A stretch of DNA of 64,000 bases from assembly GCA_036374835.1 (NCBI GenBank), contig DASUTB010000072.1, forward strand, positions 1 through 64,000, written 5' to 3'. The notes under the pieces are model-generated. The model was not told the DNA's origin, did not search any database, and saw only the letters and a program-made list of their open reading frames with translations. Position numbers and translations under genes: made by a program. Source of the DNA: DASUTB01 sp036374835 (GTDB taxonomy: Bacteria > Actinomycetota > Actinomycetes > Jiangellales > Jiangellaceae). Shown here one piece after another: positions 53,529 to 60,981 of this stretch; the stretch's first letter is position 1, and each line of letters opens with the position of its first letter.

Positions 53529-54805
53529 CGACGTTGACAGCGACGGGGCAGGTGCTCGGCGGCCGGTACCAGTTGGACCGGTTCCTCGCCGGCGGTGTCA
53601 TGGGCGAGGTGTGGGCCGCCACTGACACCCGGATGGAGCGCACCGTCGCGGTCAAAGTGCTGCGGCCGAACCACATCAACGATCCGATCGCTTTGGAGCG
53701 ATTCCGCTACGAGGCCAAGCTCGGCGCCAGCCTCGACCACCCGGGCATCGTCAAAGTGCACGACGTCAACATCACGCCGGGCGCCGAGCCGCCGTGGCTG
53801 GTTCAGGAATTCGTCGCCGGCGTCTCGCTGTCGGACCTGATCGCGGAGGCGGCGCCGCTCGAGGCATCGCGTGCGGTCCATCTGATCGCCCAGGCCGCCG
53901 ACGCCGCCCATGCCGCCCATATGTTCGGCGTCGTTCACCGGGATCTGACGCCGCGCAATCTGATGGTGACGCACGACGACATCGTGAAAGTCACCGACTT
54001 CGGCATCGCTCAGGCCGACGCGCTCCCGTCGCTGACGATGACCGGGCAGGTCGTCGGGACGCCGGCGTATCTTTCGCCGGAGCAGGTGAAGGGTGAGCCG
54101 GCCACACCGCGCAGCGACGTGTACTCGCTCGCCGTGGTGCTGTACGAGTGCCTGGCGGGGACGCGACCGTTCGCCGGCAGCAACCCGATCGACGTCGCCC
54201 GTGCGCATCTGGACGAGCAGCCGCCCCCGCTGCCGGCGTTCGTCGCTTCGCCGTTGGCCGCCTTCGTGCTCAGCGCCATGGTCAAGGATCCGGCTATGCG
54301 ACCCACCGGCGCCGACGAGTTCGCGCGCCGGCTGCGGGCGATCGTCCCGTCAACCGCCGGGCCGGCCGTCCTCGCGGCCGAAGCGTCGCACACCATGCCC
54401 TGGCCACCACCTAGCGTCGGCCGTGCGGACCACTCACTTCCCGCGCCCGATCGGGCGCGGGATGCCGACGAGGTGGGCGGTGCCGTGCGCCCGGGCCGTG
54501 CGCATACCCAGCCCAAGGGCCGGGCGGCCAGGCGGCACGAACGTTCGAGCTCATCGTCTAATCTTGTGGTGACCGTCCGTACCTACGGGGTTAAGACGAT
54601 GGCCATGGCTCGAGACCTGTTCGACGAAGCCATGCCCCGAACAAAGCAGACATGGGAGGCGGTGCGGCCCGAACTAGAACGCATCGCACATACTGCTTGG
54701 GAGAACCGTCCGGCCACCCGCATCGGTGTCGCCGGCCTGGTTGTGATCGCGCTCGCCGCTGCGGCCGTCCTGCTCGGTAGCGATCCTGCAACGGGAGGGC
54801 CGTGA
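53525..54805 (+). CDS. pknA: Ser/Thr protein kinase PknA, with altered catalytic loop
   Basis: A 426-residue membrane kinase. The N-terminal kinase domain has a glycine loop (AGGVMGEV), Lys44 in VAVK, the catalytic loop HRDLTPRN (Asp140, Asn145), DFG (VTDFGIAQ) and a GTPAYLSPEQ activation segment. In ordinary Ser/Thr kinases the loop is HRDxKxxN; here the Lys is Thr142. A basic linker and a single C-terminal membrane segment (IGVAGLVVIALAAAAVLLG) follow, with almost no external domain, as in PknA. ATG 53525 overlaps the pbpA stop. PknA and PknB regulate growth and division. Confidence 0.93.
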   Translation: MTTLTATGQVLGGRYQLDRFLAGGVMGEVWAATDTRMERTVAVKVLRPNHINDPIALERFRYEAKLGASLDHPGIVKVHDVNITPGAEPPWLVQEFVAGVSLSDLIAEAAPLEASRAVHLIAQAADAAHAAHMFGVVHRDLTPRNLMVTHDDIVKVTDFGIAQADALPSLTMTGQVVGTPAYLSPEQVKGEPATPRSDVYSLAVVLYECLAGTRPFAGSNPIDVARAHLDEQPPPLPAFVASPLAAFVLSAMVKDPAMRPTGADEFARRLRAIVPSTAGPAVLAAEASHTMPWPPPSVGRADHSLPAPDRARDADEVGGAVRPGRAHTQPKGRAARRHERSSSSSNLVVTVRTYGVKTMAMARDLFDEAMPRTKQTWEAVRPELERIAHTAWENRPATRIGVAGLVVIALAAAAVLLGSDPATGGP

Positions 54806-54869
54806 TGAGAACTTCGACTGCCGATAGAGGTACCGTGCGGTTCGACGGGTTTTGGCAGAAAGGGCAACG

Positions 54870-56843
54870 ATGAGTGACCGAAATCTGCTCGGCGACCGCT
54901 ACGAGCTGGGCGATGTGCTCGGCCGTGGCGGCATGGCGGAGGTGCGGTATGGCCGCGACCGCCGGCTGGGCCGAGCCGTAGCCATCAAGATGCTCCGCGT
55001 CGACCACGCCACCGATCCGACCTTCCAGGAACGCTTCCGCCGCGAGGCGCAGTCGGCCGCATCCCTGAACCACCGCAACATCGTCGCGGTGTACGACACC
55101 GGCGAGGACTTCTTCGACGGCAACTCCATTCCGTACATCGTGATGGAGTACGTCGAGGGTCGCACCCTGCGCGAGCTGCTGCAGGAGCGGGTCCGTTTTA
55201 CGCCGGAACGGTCGATCGAGATCGCCTCCGGAGTCCTGGACGCGCTCGAGTACAGCCACCGCGCCGGCATCGTGCACCGCGACATCAAGCCCGGTAACGT
55301 GATGATCAACAATGCCGGCGAGGTCAACGTGATGGACTTCGGCATCGCCCGGTCCCTCGCCGAGACCGGCGCGGCGCTGACCCAGACCGCGGCCGTCGTC
55401 GGCACCGCGCAGTACATCTCGCCCGAGCAGGCCCGCGGTGAATCGGCGGATGCCCGCAGCGACCTGTACGCCGTCGGCTGTGTGCTCTACGAACTGCTCA
55501 CCGGACGGCCGCCGTTCGTCGGTGAATCACTTGTCTCCGTTGCGGTGTCGCACGTACGTGAAATGGCCACGCCGCCGTCGGCTCTCGACCCGTCCATCCC
55601 GCGCGACCTGGACTCGGTCGTGCTCAAGGCCCTTGCCAAGGACCGCCGGGAGCGGTACCAGAGCGCGTACGAGATGCGCGCCGATCTGGAGCGTATCGCC
55701 GCGGGCATGCCGGTATCCGCCGAGGCGACCGCAGCGACCCAGTTCATCGGCGGCGCAGCCGCGGCAGGTTATGCCGACACCGCCATGTACGAACCCACGG
55801 CCGCGACCGGTTACGACGATGGCTACGACGACTACGACGATGAGGATGAGGACCGCCGCGGCATGAGCTGGGGCGCTCTTGTCGGGGCCGGCCTCGCGAT
55901 CCTCGCCGCCGCTTTGTTGATCGGCTATCTCATCTTCCAAGGCGACGGTGGCGAAGAAGGTCCGCAGACGATTTCCGTTGAAGACCTCCGAGGTATGAGT
56001 CTTGAGGACGCCCGAGCTTCGGACTGGGTCGTCACGAACGAGATCCAGTTGGTTCCCGAGGAGCAAGTCACCGAAAACGAGGACGAGATCGGCACGATTC
56101 TGGCTCAGAATCCGCCGCCCCAGGCAAGCATCGAGCAAGGTGGAACGATCACGGTCACGGTCGGTGTCGGACCGGAGCAGGCAACCGTGCCGAGCCTTGT
56201 CGGCTCAACCGAAGCCGAAGCAAGATCTGCACTCGAGGATGCCGGGCTGAGTGTTGGCGAGGTAACGGGCCAGGAAACCGACGACGAGGACTTGTGGGGA
56301 ACCGTTGCATCCTCCGATCCCGCCGAAGGCACTTCCGTCGATGAGGGTTCCGCTGTGGATCTTGTGATCCACACCGAACCGGACGCGACGACGGTTCCGA
56401 ACCTTCAGAACCTGACCGAGGACGAGGCTGAGGCGGAACTCGACAGGAACGGCCTTGCGCTCGGTGCGGTCCGGCCAGAGCCGAGCGACTCCATTGAGGA
56501 GGGTCGCGTAATCCGATCCGAACCAGAGTTCAACGCCTCCGTGGAGCCGGGCACCCGTGTCGACATCTGGATCTCCGAGGGCGCGGAGTTGGTAACCGTG
56601 CCGAGTGTCGCCAATCAGGGCTTCACCGTTTCCACATATGCCGACGCGTTCGAGGGCCTTGATCTCTCGCACAACGTAGGTGACGCGGAGCAGAACTGTG
56701 ATGTCGAGCCCGGCACGATCATCGACCAGAACCCAACGGGGGGTGAGGAGGTCGCTCCCGGAACCAACGTCACAGTGATCCCGGCAACCGATGAAGGTTG
56801 CGAGGATGACGGCGGCGGGGGTGGTGACGGCGGAGGCGGCTGA
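54870..56843 (+). CDS. pknB: PASTA-domain Ser/Thr protein kinase PknB
   Basis: A 657-residue transmembrane kinase. The kinase domain has GRGGMAEV, Lys40 in VAIK, HRDIKPGN, DFGIAR and GTAQYISPEQA. A Tyr/Asp-rich linker (GYDDGYDDYDDEDED) precedes one membrane segment near residues 335-357. Outside are four PASTA repeats that bind muropeptide or lipid II (repeat starts EDLRGMSL, VPSLVGST, VPNLQNLT and VPSVANQG), then a Gly/Asp-rich end. ATG 54870 is chosen over 54852 because AAAGGG lies at proper spacing. It is the last gene of the cluster and faces trpG. Confidence 0.98.
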   Translation: MSDRNLLGDRYELGDVLGRGGMAEVRYGRDRRLGRAVAIKMLRVDHATDPTFQERFRREAQSAASLNHRNIVAVYDTGEDFFDGNSIPYIVMEYVEGRTLRELLQERVRFTPERSIEIASGVLDALEYSHRAGIVHRDIKPGNVMINNAGEVNVMDFGIARSLAETGAALTQTAAVVGTAQYISPEQARGESADARSDLYAVGCVLYELLTGRPPFVGESLVSVAVSHVREMATPPSALDPSIPRDLDSVVLKALAKDRRERYQSAYEMRADLERIAAGMPVSAEATAATQFIGGAAAAGYADTAMYEPTAATGYDDGYDDYDDEDEDRRGMSWGALVGAGLAILAAALLIGYLIFQGDGGEEGPQTISVEDLRGMSLEDARASDWVVTNEIQLVPEEQVTENEDEIGTILAQNPPPQASIEQGGTITVTVGVGPEQATVPSLVGSTEAEARSALEDAGLSVGEVTGQETDDEDLWGTVASSDPAEGTSVDEGSAVDLVIHTEPDATTVPNLQNLTEDEAEAELDRNGLALGAVRPEPSDSIEEGRVIRSEPEFNASVEPGTRVDIWISEGAELVTVPSVANQGFTVSTYADAFEGLDLSHNVGDAEQNCDVEPGTIIDQNPTGGEEVAPGTNVTVIPATDEGCEDDGGGGGDGGGG

Positions 56844-56871
56844 TTCGCCGGCTCCGTGCGGGACCCAGACG

Positions 56872-57528
56872 TTAGGTCGCCATGCCGAGGATGCTCGAGC
56901 TGTGCGCGACCACAGGTGCGAGTCCGGCGGAGCGTCCGACCGCGCCTTCGTCGCCACACACGGCCAGCCAGTTGGCGAGCAGACGGTGGCCGCCCTCGGT
57001 GAGCACCGACTCGGGGTGGAACTGCACGCCTTCGACCGGCAGCGAGCGGTGCCGCATCGCCATGATGACGCCGGACTCCGTCGTCCCGGTCACGGCCAGT
57101 TCGCCCGGCACGGTGTCCGGTTCGACGCCGAGCGAGTGATAGCGGGTCGCGGTGAACGGGCTCGGCAGACCGTCCAGCACGCCGGCGCCGGAGTGCAGCA
57201 CCTCACTTGTCTTGCCGTGCAGCAGCTCGGGCGCGCGTACCACCGATGCACCGTACGCGACGCCGATCGCCTGCAAGCCGAGGCAGACACCGAAGATCGG
57301 CACGTCGCCGGCGCAGCGGCGAATCAGCTCGACGCAGACGCCGGCTCGTTCAGGAGTTCCCGGGCCGGGCGAGAGCAGCACGCCGTCGTAGCTGAGGCCT
57401 TCGTCGGCGGTCAGCCGATCGTTGCGGCGGACGTCACACTCCGCGCCCAGTTGTGCGAGGTACTGCACCAGGTTGAAAACGAAGCTGTCGTAGTTGTCCA
57501 CGACCAGTATTCGGCGTTGTGCGCTCAT
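56872..57528 (-). CDS. trpG: Glutamine amidotransferase subunit of anthranilate/aminodeoxychorismate synthase
   Basis: A 218-residue class I glutamine amidotransferase. LVVDNYDSFVFNLVQYL opens the protein, LLSPGPGTPE forms the oxyanion strand, Cys82 in GVCLGLQAIG is the nucleophile and GVQFHPESVLT holds the His and Glu. It releases ammonia for anthranilate (tryptophan) or 4-amino-4-deoxychorismate (folate) synthesis; the two types cannot be told apart by sequence (trpG/pabA). No trpE is adjacent. Its ATG overlaps the stop codon of the DUF881 gene. Confidence 0.94.
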   Translation of the reverse strand: MSAQRRILVVDNYDSFVFNLVQYLAQLGAECDVRRNDRLTADEGLSYDGVLLSPGPGTPERAGVCVELIRRCAGDVPIFGVCLGLQAIGVAYGASVVRAPELLHGKTSEVLHSGAGVLDGLPSPFTATRYHSLGVEPDTVPGELAVTGTTESGVIMAMRHRSLPVEGVQFHPESVLTEGGHRLLANWLAVCGDEGAVGRSAGLAPVVAHSSSILGMAT

Positions 57529-58292
57529 GCTGCTGTCTCCGCGGAGATGTCGCGTGGGCCGTCGTAACCGGGCATAAGGATGTCCTCACTGAGCTCGGCG
57601 GTGAAACCGAGCCCGATCTGGTCCACGTAGTAGAGGTAATCCTGTACGGCCTGGGACTCGTCCAACGCCGCCAGCAGTTCGTTGGGATCGCCGATCGCGG
57701 CCACGGTGTACGGCGGGGCGTAGACCCGCTGCTGGAGGTAGAGCACCGGGCCGATGCACTTCACGCTGCTGGTCGATACAATCCGCTGGTCCTCGACCAT
57801 CATCGCCTCGGCACCGCCGGCCCACAATGCGTTGATGACGCCCTCCAGATCCTGCTGGTGGACCAGGTACAAGTCGAGGTCGATGTCGCCGGTGCCGTCC
57901 TCCGGGATCGGCGCGTCGTTCAACGTCACCGTGATGCCCGGGCCGGTCACCGGGGTTAGCCCGGCCGCCGCCCGCAACGTCTCGAGTCGCTCGGTCTCGG
58001 CAGGATTCTCGGCGGCGCTTTCGGAGGTGAGCTCGTCAACCTGCGCCGTCAAGCGGGAAACCTCGGCGGACAACCGCTCCGCGCGCTCCTCCTCAGCGCG
58101 CACCAGATCGGGCATGTCGCTGATGCCTGTACCGCGGAAGACGCCGCCAACGGTCTTGCCGCTGCTGATGAGAAGAATGCCGCACGCCACGAGCACGAGC
58201 GGCGTAATGATCCGCCACCCGCGGCCTTCCGCCCGCCGCGCCGGCTGTGCTGGCACTGGCACACCTCCCCATGGCGTTCGCCCAAACGACAT
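57525..58292 (-). CDS. DUF881 family membrane-anchored protein
   Basis: A 255-residue protein with one N-terminal membrane segment (PLVLVACGILLISSG), a coiled-coil stretch (EEERAERLSAEVSRLTAQVD) and a C-terminal DUF881 domain (GPGITVTLNDAP, DLYLVHQQDLEGVINALWAG, STSSVKCIGPVLYLQQRVY). In mycobacteria the equivalent gene sits between crgA and trpG, as here. The function is not established; a divisome or wall role is inferred from its neighbours. ATG 58292 is chosen because the longer frame runs into the crgA coding region on the other strand. Confidence 0.9.
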   Translation of the reverse strand: MSFGRTPWGGVPVPAQPARRAEGRGWRIITPLVLVACGILLISSGKTVGGVFRGTGISDMPDLVRAEEERAERLSAEVSRLTAQVDELTSESAAENPAETERLETLRAAAGLTPVTGPGITVTLNDAPIPEDGTGDIDLDLYLVHQQDLEGVINALWAGGAEAMMVEDQRIVSTSSVKCIGPVLYLQQRVYAPPYTVAAIGDPNELLAALDESQAVQDYLYYVDQIGLGFTAELSEDILMPGYDGPRDISAETAA

Positions 58293-58365
58293 GACTACGC
58301 TATCCCCTACGCTTGGGCCGAGACGTCGCCCGGGCAGGCATATGTGGAAAGGAAACCATCCCGTG

Positions 58366-58581
58366 ATGAAACCCAGCGGTGACGACAGCCCGACCGCCAA
58401 GGAGGGACGCTGGGTCGCCCCGACCATGGTCACACTGCTGATTCTCGGGCTGATCTGGATCGTCGTCTATTACGTCGCCGGGTCCGATATCCCGGTCATG
58501 CAGGATCTTGGCGGCTTCAACCTGGTGATCGGCATGGCTCTGATCACCGGCGGATTCATCACCGCCACGCAGTGGAAATAG
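58366..58581 (+). CDS. crgA: Cell division protein CrgA
   Basis: A 71-residue two-membrane-segment protein (VAPTMVTLLILGLIWIVVYY and FNLVIGMALITGGFITA) that matches CrgA, a divisome factor which limits FtsZ-ring activity in sporulating actinomycetes and recruits FtsI/FtsQ in mycobacteria. ATG 58366 follows a GGAAAGGAAA stretch; GTG 58363 or ATG 58342 are alternatives. It is divergent from the DUF881 gene. A copy of the dispersed 3' motif starts 43 bases after its stop. Confidence 0.93.
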   Translation: MKPSGDDSPTAKEGRWVAPTMVTLLILGLIWIVVYYVAGSDIPVMQDLGGFNLVIGMALITGGFITATQWK

Positions 58582-58623
58582 CCGGATCGTTGCGCGGCGG
58601 ACGCTCGTCCCCAATCCGTCCAG

Positions 58624-58641
58624 CAGAATGATCGCGTAAAG
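58624..58641 (+). repeat. Dispersed 3'-end motif, copy 6 (crgA)
   Basis: CAGAATGATCGCGTAAAG in the crgA orientation, followed by a GCTGG..CCAGC hairpin and CCAAACC. It pairs with the opposing copy at 58698. Confidence 0.8.
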
Positions 58642-58697
58642 CTGGCACTCCCCAGCCAAACCACGGCTGCACTCCGCGCAAAGCCGGGTAACCGCCG

Positions 58698-58715
58698 CCT
58701 TACATGGTCATTCTG
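58698..58715 (-). repeat. Dispersed 3'-end motif, copy 7 (membrane protein at 58708)
   Basis: On the minus strand CAGAATGACCATGTAAGG. The GAA-TGA inside it is the last codon and stop of the four-segment membrane protein gene. Confidence 0.8.
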
Positions 58716-59232
58716 TTTGTGAGCGGGTTTGCTGCGTGACAGCCGCGTAGTAGCCGCTCGAATCCGGCCGGTAGAGCAGGAACAGCACGGTCGCGCCCAT
58801 CGCGATGGTGATCAGCTGCACGACGATGATCAAGCCCCACGCCTGGCTGATCCAGTAGAGCGTGAACGCGATGTTCAACGCCCCCAGCACGGTCGCGACG
58901 ATCCGCGCCCAGCTGAACCCCTGACGGTTGGCGTGGGCCATCCAGATCCACATCGCGATCGCGAGAAGATTGATCGTGATTCCGCCGCCGAGAGTGATGT
59001 TGTAGGCGGTATCGAGCTCATCGCCACGGACGTCCTGCTGCTCCGCCACGGTATCGCGAAGCTGGTCGCGCGTCAGCCACGTGAGTACGAGGCCTAGACC
59101 TTGCAGCAGCGCGCCCACATACATGAGCCGGAAGGCGGCCAGAATGGACGGCGGCGCCTGGGGCAGGAGGCTCCGGTCCTCGGACTGAGCGGGATATCGG
59201 TCCCGCGACGGCTCGGAGTAGGGCCCAGTCAT
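58708..59232 (-). CDS. Small four-segment membrane protein of unknown function
   Basis: A 174-residue protein. The first 30 residues are polar, then come four hydrophobic segments (for example RLMYVGALLQGLGLVLTWL and GLIIVVQLITIAMGATVLF). It resembles small actinobacterial membrane proteins without a named domain. It lies 228 bases after the rhomboid gene on the same strand and converges on crgA. Its stop codon is in a copy of the dispersed motif. Confidence 0.85.
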   Translation of the reverse strand: MTGPYSEPSRDRYPAQSEDRSLLPQAPPSILAAFRLMYVGALLQGLGLVLTWLTRDQLRDTVAEQQDVRGDELDTAYNITLGGGITINLLAIAMWIWMAHANRQGFSWARIVATVLGALNIAFTLYWISQAWGLIIVVQLITIAMGATVLFLLYRPDSSGYYAAVTQQTRSQTE

Positions 59233-59340
59233 GACGCTCCCTTCGGCTGCATGGCATACCCAAGCCTAGGCCGTCGGCCGTTGCGCGGTAAGTACCGGCT
59301 TTGAAGGGGCTGTAGTAGTGGTTTGGCTGGGGATTCGGAG

Positions 59341-59358
59341 CTTAACGTGATCATTCCG
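59341..59358 (-). repeat. Dispersed 3'-end motif, copy 8 (downstream of rhomboid gene)
   Basis: On the minus strand CGGAATGATCACGTTAAG, about 100 bases after the rhomboid stop. It continues into CCCCAGCCAAACC like the crgA copy, and ends a very short frame with GAA-TGA as if a lost gene end remained. Confidence 0.78.
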
Positions 59359-59407
59359 ACACGGTGTCCATAGCGGCTTCCACAGGAGCGATTACACGGT
59401 TGTAGTT

Positions 59408-59439
59408 TTATCCCCACTGGGGATAACTCTTGTGGATAA
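59408..59439. promoter_or_regulatory. DnaA-box cluster with one perfect box
   Basis: TGTGGATAA (59431-59439) is the exact complement of the DnaA box TTATCCACA. Just before it, TTATCCCCA-C-TGGGGATAA (59408-59426) is a perfect 9-1-9 palindrome whose arms each differ from the box by one base. All three lie within 32 bases, in the gap between the rhomboid gene and a membrane protein gene. Confidence 0.65.
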
Positions 59440-59460
59440 CCGCTCCGGCCAAGGCGTCGG

Positions 59461-60291
59461 CTATGCGACGAACAGCGCCGCGACGGCCACGATGACGACG
59501 AAGACGAGCACGGACGCGCCGAGGCCGAACGCCGTCCGGTGCTTGCGTGGGGCATGCACGAACACCAGTGCCAACACCGCTCCGGTCACCAGGCCCCCGA
59601 GGTGGGCACGCCAGTCGATCGACGGCACTGTGAACCCGATGATCACGTTGATCGCGAGGATGCCGACGATGAACGACGTGTCCGCGCCGAACCGCCGTGC
59701 GACGATGAACAGCGCACCGAACAAGCCGAAGACGGCACCGGAGGCGCCGAGGGACGCTTGGTTGTCCGCGAGTCCGAGGAGGGATGCGGCACTGCCGCCG
59801 AGGCCGGACAGCAGATACAGGGTGACAAACCGCCACCGGCCGAGCACCGGCTCAAGCTGCGACCCGAGGATCCACAGCACGAGCATGTTCAGCCCGATGT
59901 GCCAGATCGCGGTGTGGGTAAAGGTCGCCGTGAGGACCCGGTACCACTCACCGGTCAGGACCCCGCCGAGCTCACCGTTGCTGATGATCGCCTGCTTGAG
60001 CAGAAAGAGCCGCTCTTCGATCTCGTTCGAACCCGAGAACGTGATCGCCAGCCAGACCAACGCGTTGATGCCGATGAGCACCTTCGTAACGAGGTTGGTG
60101 TTCTCCCGCCGCTCCCCGCCGAGCAGCGTCGTCGCTTTGCGGACGCTACGCGAACCTTCACGCACACATTCGGGGCATTGATAGCCGACCGCGGCGTCGA
60201 TCATGCAGTCCGGGCAAATCGGACGCTCGCACCGCGAACACGTGATGTATGTCTCGCGGTCCGGGTGACGGTAGCAAACAGGCGCCGCCAC
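59461..60291 (-). CDS. Rhomboid family intramembrane serine protease with N-terminal zinc finger
   Basis: A 276-residue protein. An N-terminal B-box-like zinc finger (HPDRETYITCSRC, CPDCM, CPECV) precedes six or seven membrane segments. The rhomboid motifs are HIGLNMLVLW (oxyanion Asn), LGASGAVFG (catalytic Ser near residue 184) and WRAHLGGLVTG (catalytic His). It cuts membrane proteins within the bilayer; its substrate is unknown. It starts five bases after the cyclophilin gene stop, so the two are probably co-transcribed. Rhomboids beside ppiA/crgA are common in actinomycetes. Confidence 0.95.
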   Translation of the reverse strand: MAAPVCYRHPDRETYITCSRCERPICPDCMIDAAVGYQCPECVREGSRSVRKATTLLGGERRENTNLVTKVLIGINALVWLAITFSGSNEIEERLFLLKQAIISNGELGGVLTGEWYRVLTATFTHTAIWHIGLNMLVLWILGSQLEPVLGRWRFVTLYLLSGLGGSAASLLGLADNQASLGASGAVFGLFGALFIVARRFGADTSFIVGILAINVIIGFTVPSIDWRAHLGGLVTGAVLALVFVHAPRKHRTAFGLGASVLVFVVIVAVAALFVA

Positions 60292-60296
60292 GCCGG

Positions 60297-60830
60297 CTAC
60301 GAGCCTTCGGACCGGGATATGGACACCGACTCGATGACGACATCATCCACCGGGCGGTCGCCGGCCGTCGTCGGAGTCGAGGCGATCTGATCCACGACCT
60401 CGCGGCTGGCCGCGTCCGCGACCTCACCGAAGATGGTGTGCCGGCGGTTCAGGTGCGGCGTCGGACCGACGGTGATGAAGAACTGCGAGCCGTTGGTTCC
60501 TGGTCCGGCGTTGGCCATCGCCAGCAGGTACGGACGGTCGAAGACCAGCTCGGGATGGAACTCGTCCTCGAACTGATAGCCCGGCCCGCCCCGGCCGTTG
60601 CCGAGCGGGTCCCCGCCCTGGATCATGAACCCTTCGATCACGCGGTGAAAGATCGTACCGTCGTACAGCCGGTCAGTCGTGGCTTGCCTGGTAGCCGGGT
60701 TCGTCCACTCCCGTGTTCCCTCCGCCAGCTCGACGAAGTTCTTGACCGTCTTCGGCGCGTGGTTCGGGAACAATTCGAGGGTGATATCGCCGCGATTGGT
60801 ACTGATGGTGGCGTGGAGCTTGTCGGCCAC
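60297..60830 (-). CDS. ppiA: Cyclophilin-type peptidyl-prolyl isomerase
   Basis: A 177-residue cytoplasmic cyclophilin. FHRVIEGFMIQGGDP carries the catalytic Arg, MANAGPGTNGSQFFITVGPT the substrate groove and LNRRHTIFGEV the closing strand. There is no signal peptide. It is the first gene of the ppiA-rhomboid pair and lies in the region where M. tuberculosis ppiA is found, near the replication origin. Confidence 0.96.
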   Translation of the reverse strand: MADKLHATISTNRGDITLELFPNHAPKTVKNFVELAEGTREWTNPATRQATTDRLYDGTIFHRVIEGFMIQGGDPLGNGRGGPGYQFEDEFHPELVFDRPYLLAMANAGPGTNGSQFFITVGPTPHLNRRHTIFGEVADAASREVVDQIASTPTTAGDRPVDDVVIESVSISRSEGS

Positions 60831-60981
60831 GATGTGCCTCTCGATGATGTGCTGCTTTAGTGATCGGTTAGAGATATCCTCCCATGTTGTCGGTCCACTA
60901 GGTATATGGGACCAATAGAAGGCAGGATCATGGGTATATACATACCGGGCCAGTCAACCAATAGTGAGCGAGGTGGCCCCA

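Noticed and set aside
59349..59405. Short minus-strand frame ending Val-Ser-Glu-stop in motif copy 8
   Set aside because: A stop codon lies 17 codons upstream and there is no start with a ribosome site. It is noted only because the ending matches other genes that finish in the motif.
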